Source of the DNA: Auanema rhodensis
Lineage: Eukaryota > Nematoda > Chromadorea > Rhabditida > Rhabditidae
Direction: 5' to 3'
Assembly: GCA_964057225.1 (NCBI GenBank)
Contig: OZ059897.1
Coordinates: 22,444,001 to 22,508,000 of the forward strand
DNA: 64,000 nucleotides
Position 1 is the stretch's first letter. Every line of letters starts with the position of its first letter. A program made the translations under genes and the position numbers. Positions 54,211 to 64,000 of this stretch are shown here, piece by piece. The notes beneath the pieces are model-generated. The model was not told the origin of the DNA. It worked only from the letters and a program-made list of their open reading frames with translations, and ran no database searches.

Positions 54211-55442
54211 CAATATCAATAAAATTTTGTTTTTAGACTAATATGGACATGGGGAATCTAATTTTGAAAACAGCATCTCTTCATCTTTCACGTGAAGCGA
54301 GTTACATACCAAGTGCACATCACGTGTACATTTAATTAGCATAAATTAAAGTTCACGTAAATTTCAAAGTCATGGTTACCATGCACCAATATCAATAAAA
54401 ATTTGTTTTTAGACTAATATGGACATGGGGATTCTAATTTTGAAAACCGCATCTCTTTATCTTTCACGTGAAGCGAGTTACATACCAAGTGCACATCACG
54501 TGTACATTTAATTAGCATAAATTAAAGTTCACGTAAATTTCAAAGTCATGGTTACCATGAACCAATATCAATAAAAATTTGTTTTTAGACTAATATGGAC
54601 ATGGGGAATCTAATTTTGAAAACCGCATCTCTTCATCTTTCACGTGAAGCGAGTTACATACCAAGTGCACATCACGTGTACATTTAATTAGCATAAATTA
54701 AAGTTCACGTAAATTTCAAAGTCATGGTTACCATGCACCAATATCAATAAAAATTTGTTTTTAGACTAATATGGACATGGGGATTCTAATTTTGAAAACC
54801 GCATCTCTTTATCTTTCACGTGAAGCGAGTTACATACCAAGTGCACATCACGTGTACATTTAATTAGCATAAATTAAAGTTCACGTAAATTTCAAAGTCA
54901 TGGTTACCATGAACCAATATCAATAAAAATTTGTTTTTAGACTAATATGGACATGGGGATTCTAATTTTGAAAACCGCATCTCTTTATCTTTCACGTGAA
55001 GCGAGTTACATACCAAGTGCACATCACGTGTACATTTAATTAGCATAAATTAAAGTTCACGTAAATTTCAAAGTCATGGTTACCATGAACCAATATCAAT
55101 AAAAATTTGTTTTTAGACTAATATGGACATGAGGAATCTAATTTTAAAAACCGCATCTCTTTATCTTTCACGTGAAGCGAGTTACATACCAAGTGCACAT
55201 CACGTGTACATTTAATTAGCATGAATTAAAGTTCACGTAAATTTCAAAGTCATGGTTACCATGCACCAATATCAATAAAATTTTGTTTTTAGACTAATAT
55301 GGACATGGGGAATCTAATTTTGAAAACAGCATCTCTTTATCTTTCACGTGAAGCGAGTTACATACCAAGTGCACATCACGTGTACATTTAATTAGCATAA
55401 ATTAAAGTTCACGTAAATTTCAAAGTCATGGTTACCATGAAC

Positions 55443-55618
55443 CAATATTGATAAAAATTTGTTTTTAGACTAATATGGACATGGGGAATCTAATTTTGAA
55501 AACCGCATCTCTCTATCTTTCACGTGAAGCGAGTTACATACCAAGTGCACATCACGTGTACATTTAATTAGCATAAATTAAAGTTCACGTAAATTTCAAA
55601 GTCATAGTTACCATGAAC
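55443..55618 (+). repeat. Hybrid monomer (T7G8 type joined to A164 type)
   Basis: The 16-unit form has T7G8 (52979, GCAC end) and the next unit with a changed 100-101 site and A164 (53155, GAAC end). This unit combines T7G8 with A164 and a GAAC end, and has a consensus 97-101 region. The exchange lies between unit positions 101 and 164. It also has a private C71 (CTCTCTATC), shared with its copy at 57731. Confidence 0.65.
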
Positions 55619-58610
55619 CAATATCAATAAAAATTTGTTTTTAGACTAATATGGACATGGGGAATCTAATTTTGAAAACCGCATCTCTTTATCTTTCACG
55701 TGAAGCGAGTTACATACCAAGTGCACATCACGTGTACATTTAATTAGCATAAATTAAAGTTCACGTAAATTTCAAAGTCATGGTTACCATGAAGCAATAT
55801 CAATAAAAATTTGTTTTTAGACTAATATGGACATGGGGAATCTAATTTTGAAAACCGCATCTCTTTATCTTTCACGTGAAGCGAGTTACATACCAAGTGC
55901 ACATCACGTGTACATTTAATTAGCATAAATTAAAGTTCACGTAAATTTCAAAGTCATGGTTACCATGCACCAATATCAATAAAAATTTGTTTTTAGACTA
56001 ATATGGACATGGGGGATCTAATTTTGAAAACCGCATCTCTTTATCTTTCACGTGAAGCGAGTTACATACCAAGTGCACATCACGTGTACATTTAATTAGC
56101 ATAAATTAAAGTTCACGTAAATTTCAAAGTCATGGTTACCATGAACCAATATCAATAAAAATTTGTTTTTAGACTAATATGGACATGGGGAATCTAATTT
56201 TGAAAACCGCATCTCTTCATCTTTCACGTGAAGCGAGTTACATACCAAGTGCACATCACGTGTACATTTAATTAGCATAAATTAAAGTTCACGTAAATTT
56301 CAAAGTCATGGTTACCATTCACCAATATCAATAAAAATTTGTTTTTAGACTAATATGGACATGGGGAATCTAATTTTGAAAACCGCATCTCTTTATCTTT
56401 CACGTGAAGCGAGTTACATACCAAGTGCACATCACGTGTACATTTAATTAGCATGAATTAAAGTTCACGTAAATTTCAAAGTCATGGTTACCATGCACCA
56501 ATATCAATAAAATTTTGTTTTTAGACTAATATGGACATGGGGAATCTAATTTTGAAAACAGCATCTCTTCATCTTTCACGTGAAGCGAGTTACATACCAA
56601 GTGCACATCACGTGTACATTTAATTAGCATAAATTAAAGTTCACGTAAATTTCAAAGTCATGGTTACCATGCACCAATATCAATAAAAATTTGTTTTTAG
56701 ACTAATATGGACATGGGGATTCTAATTTTGAAAACCGCATCTCTTTATCTTTCACGTGAAGCGAGTTACATACCAAGTGCACATCACGTGTACATTTAAT
56801 TAGCATAAATTAAAGTTCACGTAAATTTCAAAGTCATGGTTACCATGAACCAATATCAATAAAAATTTGTTTTTAGACTAATATGGACATGGGGAATCTA
56901 ATTTTGAAAACCGCATCTCTTCATCTTTCACGTGAAGCGAGTTACATACCAAGTGCACATCACGTGTACATTTAATTAGCATAAATTAAAGTTCACGTAA
57001 ATTTCAAAGTCATGGTTACCATGCACCAATATCAATAAAAATTTGTTTTTAGACTAATATGGACATGGGGATTCTAATTTTGAAAACCGCATCTCTTTAT
57101 CTTTCACGTGAAGCGAGTTACATACCAAGTGCACATCACGTGTACATTTAATTAGCATAAATTAAAGTTCACGTAAATTTCAAAGTCATGGTTACCATGA
57201 ACCAATATCAATAAAAATTTGTTTTTAGACTAATATGGACATGGGGATTCTAATTTTGAAAACCGCATCTCTTTATCTTTCACGTGAAGCGAGTTACATA
57301 CCAAGTGCACATCACGTGTACATTTAATTAGCATAAATTAAAGTTCACGTAAATTTCAAAGTCATGGTTACCATGAACCAATATCAATAAAAATTTGTTT
57401 TTAGACTAATATGGACATGAGGAATCTAATTTTAAAAACCGCATCTCTTTATCTTTCACGTGAAGCGAGTTACATACCAAGTGCACATCACGTGTACATT
57501 TAATTAGCATGAATTAAAGTTCACGTAAATTTCAAAGTCATGGTTACCATGCACCAATATCAATAAAATTTTGTTTTTAGACTAATATGGACATGGGGAA
57601 TCTAATTTTGAAAACAGCATCTCTTTATCTTTCACGTGAAGCGAGTTACATACCAAGTGCACATCACGTGTACATTTAATTAGCATAAATTAAAGTTCAC
57701 GTAAATTTCAAAGTCATGGTTACCATGAACCAATATTGATAAAAATTTGTTTTTAGACTAATATGGACATGGGGAATCTAATTTTGAAAACCGCATCTCT
57801 CTATCTTTCACGTGAAGCGAGTTACATACCAAGTGCACATCACGTGTACATTTAATTAGCATAAATTAAAGTTCACGTAAATTTCAAAGTCATAGTTACC
57901 ATGAACCAATATCAATAAAAATTTGTTTTTAGACTAATATGGACATGGGGAATCTAATTTTGAAAACCGCATCTCTTTATCTTTCACGTGAAGCGAGTTA
58001 CATACCAAGTGCACATCACGTGTACATTTAATTAGCATAAATTAAAGTTCACGTAAATTTCAAAGTCATGGTTACCATGAACCAATATCAATAAAAATTT
58101 GTTTTTAGACTAATATGGACATGGGGAATCTAATTTTGAAAACCGCATCTCTTTATCTTTCACGTGAAGCGAGTTACATACCAAGTGCACATCACGTGTA
58201 CATTTAATTAGCATAAATTAAAGTTCACGTAAATTTCAAAGTCATGGTTACCATGCACCAATATCAATAAAAATTTGTGTTTAGACTAATATGGACATGG
58301 GGGATCTAATTTTGAAAACCGCATCTCTTTATCTTTCACGTGAAGCGAGTTACATACCAAGTGCACATCACGTGTACATTTAATTAGCATAAATTAAAGT
58401 TCACGTAAATTTCAAAGTCATGGTTACCATGAACCAATATCAATAAAAATTTGTTTTTAGACTAATATGGACATGGGGAATCTAATTTTGAAAACCGCAT
58501 CTCTTCATCTTTCACGTGAAGCGAGTTACATACCAAGTGCACATCACGTGTACATTTAATTAGCATAAATTAAAGTTCACGTAAATTTCAAAGTCATGGT
58601 TACCATTCAC

Positions 58611-60370
58611 CAATATCAATAAAAATTTGTTTTTAGACTAATATGGACATGGGGAATCTAATTTTGAAAACCGCATCTCTTTATCTTTCACGTGAAGCGA
58701 GTTACATACCAAGTGCACATCACGTGTACATTTAATTAGCATAAATTAAAGTTCACGTAAATTTCAAAGTCATGGTTACCATGAACCAATATCAATAAAA
58801 ATTTGTTTTTAGACTAATATGGACATGGGGAATCTAATTTTAAAAACCGCATCTCTTTATCTTTCACGTGAAGCGAGTTACATACCAAGTGCACATCACG
58901 TGTACATTTAATTAGCATAAATTAAAGTTCACGTAAATTTCAAAGTCATGGTTACCATGAACCAATATCAATAAAAATTTGTTTTTAGACTAATATGGAC
59001 ATGGGGAATCTAATTTTGAAAACCGCATCTCTTTATCTTTCACGTGAAGCGAGTTACATACCAAGTGCACATCACGTGTACATTTAATTAGCATAAATTA
59101 AAGTTCACGTAAATTTCAAAGTCATGGTTACCATGAACCAATATCAATAAAAATTTGTTTTTAGACTAATATGGACATGGGGAATCTAATTTTGAAAACC
59201 GCATCTCTTTATCTTTCACGTGAAGCGAGTTACATACCAAGTGCACATCACGTGTACATTTAATTAGCATAAATTAAAGTTCACGTAAATTTCAAAGTCA
59301 TGGTTACCATGAACCAATATCAATAAAAATTTGTTTTTAGACTAATATGGACATGGGGAATCTAATTTTGAAAACCGCATCTCTTCATCTTTCACGTGAA
59401 GCGAGTTACATACCAAGTGCACATCACGTGTACATTTAATTAGCATGAATTAAAGTTCACGTAAATTTCAAAGTCATGGTTACCATGCACCAATATCAAT
59501 AAAATTTTGTTTTTAGACTAATATGGACATGGGGAATCTAATTTTGAAAACAGCATCTCTTCATCTTTCACGTGAAGCGAGTTACATACCAAGTGCACAT
59601 CACGTGTACATTTAATTAGCATAAATTAAAGTTCACGTAAATTTCAAAGTCATGGTTACCATGAAGCAATATCAATAACAATTTGTTTTTAGACTAATAT
59701 GGACATTTGGAATCTAATTTTGAAAACCGCATCTCTTTATCTTTCACGTGAAGCGAGTTACATACCAAGTGCACATCACGTGTACATTTAATTAGCATAA
59801 ATTAAAGTTCACGTAAATTTCAAAGTCATGGTTACCATGCACCAATATCAATAAAAATTTGTTTTTAGACTAATATGGACATGGGGATTCTAATTTTGAA
59901 AACAGCATCTCTTTATCTTTCACGTGAAGCGAGTTACATACCAAGTGCACATCACGTGTACATTTAATTAGCATAAATTAAAGTTCACGTAAATTTCAAA
60001 GTCATGGTTACCATGCACCAATATCAATAAAAATTTGTTGTTAGACTAATATGGACATGGGGGATCTAATTTTGAAAACCGCATCTCTTTATCTTTCACG
60101 TGAAGCGAGTTACATACCAAGTGCACATCACGTGTACATTTAATTAGCATGAATTAAAGTTCACGTAAATTTCAAAGTCATGGTTACCATGCACCAATAT
60201 CAATAAAATTTTGTTTTTAGACTAATATGGACATGGGGAATCTAATTTTGAAAACAGCATCTCTTCATCTTTCACGTGAAGCGAGTTACATACCAAGTGC
60301 ACATCACGTGTACATTTAATTAGCATAAATTAAAGTTCACGTAAATTTCAAAGTCATGGTTACCATGAAC
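58611..60370 (+). repeat. Rearranged units after the 13-monomer series
   Basis: Markers of the 13-unit form reappear out of order. A56 lacks its usual G133 at 58787, while G133 occurs without A56 and with C72 at 59315. The unit at 59667 has C14 and TT at 42-43 (CATTTGGAATC). The unit at 59843 joins T46 and A62, and the unit at 60019 joins G45, G133 and a private G22 (TTTGTTGTTA). The units at 59315-60018 correspond to those at 60723-61426, eight monomers later. Confidence 0.65.
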
Positions 60371-61778
60371 CAATATCAATAAAAATTTGTTTTTAGACTA
60401 ATATGGACATGGAGAATCTAATTTTGAAAACCGCATCTCTTCATCTTTCACGTGAAGCGAGTTACATACCAAGTGCACATCACGTGTACATTTAATTAGC
60501 ATAAATTAAAGTTCACGTAAATTTCAAAGTCATGGTTACCATTCACCAATATCAACAAAAATTTGTTTTTAGACTAATATGGACATGGGGAATCTAATTT
60601 TGAAAACCGCATCTCTTTATCTTTCACGTGAAGCGAGTTACATACCAAGTGCACATCACGTGTACATTTAATTAGCATAAATTAAAGTTCACGTAAATTT
60701 CAAAGTCATGGTTACCATGAACCAATATCAATAAAAATTTGTTTTTAGACTAATATGGACATGGGGAATCTAATTTTAAAAACCGCATCTCTTTATCTTT
60801 CACGTGAAGCGAGTTACATACCAAGTGCACATCACGTGTACATTTAATTAGCATGAATTAAAGTTCACGTAAATTTCAAAGTCATGGTTACCATGCACCA
60901 ATATCAATAAAATTTTGTTTTTAGACTAATATGGACATGGGGAATCTAATTTTGAAAACAGCATCTCTTCATCTTTCACGTGAAGCGAGTTACATACCAA
61001 GTGCACATCACGTGTACATTTAATTAGCATAAATTAAAGTTCACGTAAATTTCAAAGTCATGGTTACCATGAAGCAATATCAATAACAATTTGTTTTTAG
61101 ACTAATATGGACATTTGGAATCTAATTTTGAAAACCGCATCTCTTTATCTTTCACGTGAAGCGAGTTACATACCAAGTGCACATCACGTGTACATTTAAT
61201 TAGCATAAATTAAAGTTCACGTAAATTTCAAAGTCATGGTTACCATGCACCAATATCAATAAAAATTTGTTTTTAGACTAATATGGACATGGGGATTCTA
61301 ATTTTGAAAACAGCATCTCTTTATCTTTCACGTGAAGCGAGTTACATACCAAGTGCACATCACGTGTACATTTAATTAGCATAAATTAAAGTTCACGTAA
61401 ATTTCAAAGTCATGGTTACCATGCACCAATATCAATAAAAATTTGTTTTTAGACTAATATGGACATGGGGAATCTAATTTTGAAAACCGCATCTCTTTAT
61501 CTTTCACGTGAAGCGAGTTACATACCAAGTGCACATCACGTGTACATTTAATTAGCATAAATTAAAGTTCACGTAAATTTCAAAGTCATGGTTACCATGA
61601 ACCAATATCAATAAAAATTTGTTTTTAGACTAATATGGACATGAGGAATCTAATTTTGAAAACCGTATCTCTTTATCTTTCACGTGAAGCGAGTTACATA
61701 CCAAGTGCACATCACGTGTACATTTAATTAGCATAAATTAAAGTTCACGTAAATTTCAAAGTCATGGTTACCATGCAC

Positions 61779-62306
61779 CAATATCAATAAGAATTTGTTT
61801 TTAGACTAATATGGACATGGGGAATCTAATTTTGAAAACCGCATCTCTTTATCTTTCACGTGAAGCGAGTTACATACCTAGTGCACATCACGTGTACATT
61901 TAATTAGCATAAATTAAAGTTCACGTAAATTTCAAAGTCATAGTTACCATGAACCAATATCAATAAAAATTTGTTTTTAGACTAATATGGACATGGGGAA
62001 TCTAATTTTGAAAACCGCATCTCTTTATCTTTCACGTGAAGCGAGTTACATACCAAGTGCACATCACGTGTACATTTAATTAGCATAAATTAAAGTTCAC
62101 GTAAATTTCAAAGTCATGGTTACCATGCACCAATATCAATAAAAATTTGTTTTTAGACTAATATGGACATGGGGAATCTAATTTTGAAAACCGCATCTCT
62201 TTATCTTTCACGTGAAGCGAGTTACATACCTAGTGCACATCACGTGTACATTTAATTAGCATAAATTAAAGTTCACGTAAATTTCAAAGTCATAGTTACC
62301 ATGAAC
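61779..62306 (+). repeat. T101+A164 units two monomers apart
   Basis: Units at 61779 and 62131 both carry T101 (CCTAGTG) with A164 (TCATAGTT), and are separated by one GCAC-ending unit. This is a small dimer-scale duplication (352 bp). The first has a private G12 (AATAAGAATTTG). The same combination, with an extra T97, is seen at 48931. Confidence 0.6.
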
Positions 62307-62658
62307 CAATATCAATAAAAATTTGTTTTTAGACTAATATGGACATGGGGAATCTAATTTTGAAAACCGCATCTCTTTATCTTTCACGTGAAGCGAGTTA
62401 CATACCAAGTGCACATCACGTGTACATTTAATTAGCATAAATTAAAGTTCACGTAAATTTCAAAGTCATGGTTACCATGAACCAATATCAATAAAAATTT
62501 GTTTTTAGACTAATATGGACATGGGGAATCTAATTTTGAAAACCGCATCTCTTTATCTTTCACGTGAAGCGAGTTACATACCAAGTGCACATCACGTGTA
62601 CATTTAATTAGCATAAATTAAAGTTCACGTAAATTTCAAAGTCATGGTTACCATGCAC

Positions 62659-62835
62659 CAATATCAATAAAAATTTGTTTTTAGACTAATATGGACAAGG
62701 GGGAATCTAATTTTGAAAACCGCATCTCTTTATCTTTCACGTGAAGCGAGTTACATACCAAGTGCACATCACGTGTACATTTAATTAGCATAAATTAAAG
62801 TTCACGTAAATTTCAAAGTCATGGTTACCATGAAC
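62659..62835 (+). repeat. The only 177-bp monomer
   Basis: At 62,698-62,703 the usual ATGGGG reads as A, then A, then five Gs: a T-to-A change with one extra G, or T replaced by AG. It shifts all later unit starts by one base (62836, 63012, 63188 and so on). I found no other net insertion or deletion in the window. It could be a true private indel or a homopolymer sequencing error. Confidence 0.85.
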
Positions 62836-63891
62836 CAATATCAATAAAAATTTGTTTTTAGACTAATATGGACATGGGGAATCTAATTTTGAAAACCGCA
62901 TCTCTTTATCTTTCACGTGAAGCGAGTTACATACCAAGTGCACATCACGTGTACATTTAATTAGCATAAATTAAAGTTCACGTAAATTTCAAAGTCATGG
63001 TTACCATGAACCAATATCAATAAAAATTTGTATTTAGACTAATATGGACATGGGGAATCTAATTTTGAAAACCGCATCTCTTCATCTTTCACGTGAAGCG
63101 AGTTACATACCAAGTGCACATCACGTGTACATTTAATTAGCATAAATTAAAGTTCACGTAAATTTCAAAGTCATGGTTACCATTCACCAATATCAATAAA
63201 AATTTGTTTTTAGACTAATATGGACATGGGGAATCTAATTTTGAAAACCGCATCTCTTTATCTTTCACGTGAAGCGAGTTACATACCAAGTGCACATCAC
63301 GTGTACATTTAATTAGCATAAATTAAAGTTCACGTAAATTTCAAAGTCATGGTTACCATGAACCAATATCAATAAAAATTTGTTTTTAGACTAATATGGA
63401 CATGGGGAATCTAATTTTAAAAACCGCATCTCTTTATCTTTCACGTGAAGCGAGTTACATACCAAGTGCACATCACGTGTACATTTAATTAGCATGAATT
63501 AAAGTTCACGTAAATTTCAAAGTCATGGTTACCATGCACCAATATCAATAAAATTTTGTTTTTAGACTAATATGGACATGGGGAATCTAATTTTGAAAAC
63601 AGCATCTCTTCATCTTTCACGTGAAGCGAGTTACATACCAAGTGCACATCACGTGTACATTTAATTAGCATAAATTAAAGTTCACGTAAATTTCAAAGTC
63701 ATGGTTACCATGAAGCAATATCAATAAAAATTTGTTTTTAGACTAATATGGACATTTGGAATCTAATTTTGAAAACCGCATCTCTTTATCTTTCACGTGA
63801 AGCGAGTTACATACCAAGTGCACATCACGTGTACATTTAATTAGCATAAATTAAAGTTCACGTAAATTTCAAAGTCATGGTTACCATGCAC

Positions 63892-64000
63892 CAATATCAA
63901 TAAAAATTTGTTTTTAGACTAATATGGACATGGGGATTCTAATTTTGAAAACAGCATCTCTTTATCTTTCACGTAAAGCGAGTTACATACCAAGTGCACA
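63892..64000 (+). repeat. Partial monomer at the window edge
   Basis: The first 109 bases of a unit with T46 and A62, of the same type as the unit at 61251. Its first G-box is altered to CACGTA (G84A). The array continues beyond the window. Confidence 0.9.

Larger units (their letters stand above)
50515..58610 (+). repeat. 16/13/13-monomer series with a third partial copy
   Basis: A 16-unit form (n = 287-302, 50515-53330) is followed by two near-identical 13-unit forms (53331-55618 and 55619-57906, period 2,288 bp) and the first four units of another (57907-58610). Shared markers in order: GAAG; GCAC; G45; C72 with CCATTCAC; A56+G133; T15-16 region plus A62 (AACAGC); T46 (GGGATTC) units alternating with C72; A56+G133 again; A62; T7G8 (ATATTGATAA); A164. 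The 13-unit form is the 16-unit form minus three monomers, two of which are explained by visible hybrid units at 54035 and 55443. Confidence 0.8.
1..64000. repeat. 176-bp satellite DNA array, whole window
   Basis: A head-to-tail tandem array of one 176-bp unit fills the window: 363 complete copies plus partial copies at both edges. Unit starts lie at 3 + 176n up to n = 356. Copies usually differ from the consensus at about 0 to 4 of 176 positions, and all lie in the same orientation. The consensus has 56 G/C of 176 (about 32%) and five CpG sites, at unit positions 62, 81, 88, 113 and 146. No gene, RNA gene, mobile element or unrelated spacer interrupts it. Stop triplets are dense in both strands, and the unit length is not divisible by three, so there is no coding capacity. 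Family knowledge: arrays like this are typical of centromeric, pericentromeric or subtelomeric heterochromatin of plants and animals. A centromeric role is inferred from unit length and array structure, not shown. Confidence 0.98.
60371..64000 (+). repeat. 15-monomer-offset duplication, cut by the window edge
   Basis: Units n = 343-348 (60371-61426) and n = 358-363 (63012-64000) share C72 with CCATTCAC; plain; A56+G133/GCAC; T15-16+A62+C72/GAAG; TT42-43/GCAC; T46+A62. The offset is 15 units plus the one inserted base (2,641 bp). Private changes separate the copies: A43 in the unit at 60371, A22 (TTGTATTTA) in the unit at 63012, C14 only at 61075. How far the second copy extends cannot be seen. 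Confidence 0.75.

Noticed and set aside
1-64000. Possible protein-coding reading frames or a repetitive protein gene
   Set aside because: Stop triplets are frequent on both strands and the 176-bp period shifts the frame each unit, so any invariant stop hits every frame within 528 bp. No coding signal was seen.
1-64000. CRISPR-like regular repeats
   Set aside because: The entire 176-bp unit is repeated. There are no short repeats separated by unique spacers, and no cas-like genes.
1-64000. CENP-B box (17-bp motif with TTCG and CGGG cores)
   Set aside because: The consensus has neither core on either strand. The one TTCG I saw (unit at 47523) lacks the required A and CGGG spacing.
1-64000. 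Budding-yeast point centromere because of the CDEI-like match
   Set aside because: A point centromere is about 125 bp and single-copy. This is a 64-kb tandem array with no CDEIII-like partner recognised.
1-64000. Transposon insertion, inversion or telomeric repeat within the array
   Set aside because: All units run in one orientation with unbroken 176-bp phase. No foreign sequence, target-site duplication or TTAGGG/TTTAGGG-type run was seen.
1-64000. rDNA intergenic spacer subrepeats
   Set aside because: No rRNA sequence appears in 64 kb, and spacer subrepeat blocks are normally only a few kilobases long.
1-64000. Assigning the species from the satellite (for example Brassica CentBr, also 176 bp)
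   Set aside because: Length alone is not diagnostic, and I could not match the sequence from memory to any named family.

Overview
The whole 64-kb window is one uninterrupted tandem satellite DNA array. The repeat unit is 176 bp, about 32% G+C, always in the same orientation. Taking the C of the CAATATC motif as monomer position 1, unit starts fall at 3 + 176n. I counted 363 complete monomers (n = 0 to 362) plus a 109-bp partial one at the right edge, with two bases of a further unit at the left edge. Every start up to n = 356 fits this formula exactly. The only net length change I found is one extra base near 62,698-62,703, in n = 356. Neither edge of the array is in the window. There is no gene, RNA gene, transposon insertion, inversion or non-satellite spacer. 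Since 176 is not a multiple of three, each invariant stop triplet visits all three frames every 528 bp, so no long open frame can persist.

The organism is a eukaryote with large, highly homogenised, AT-rich satellite arrays. The unit length (one nucleosome plus linker), lack of interruption and higher-order structure resemble centromeric or pericentromeric satellites of plants and animals. I cannot name the species. From memory the unit does not match human alpha satellite, Arabidopsis 178-bp, rice CentO or maize CentC. Brassica CentBr has the same length, but I could not match its sequence.

Layout, from diagnostic variants shared between monomers: (1) 1 to about 28 kb is a left domain marked by A41+A54, A44, G51 and A36C37 variants. 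It holds 9-, 3-, 7- and 15-monomer repeats and a 23-monomer (4,048-bp) duplication at 12,851-20,770. (2) About 28 to 48 kb is a middle domain with 12-, 7-, 9-, 7-, 9- and 3-monomer pairs. (3) About 48 to 64 kb is a right domain with an 8-monomer pair, a 16/13/13-monomer series and a final 15-monomer-offset duplication cut by the window edge. Several hybrid monomers carry the 5' markers of one type and the 3' markers of its neighbour, as expected from unequal crossover or replication-slippage events inside the unit.

Within the unit the most striking signals are three CACGT(G/A) motifs spaced 32 and 33 bp apart (about three helical turns each), the middle one unchanged in every copy I read. There is also a long dyad between the second and third motifs, and a 15-bp dyad across the end of the unit. 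If this array is functional, these are the best candidates for protein-binding or non-B-DNA elements. Monomer numbers and variant counts come from reading by eye and could be off in isolated places.
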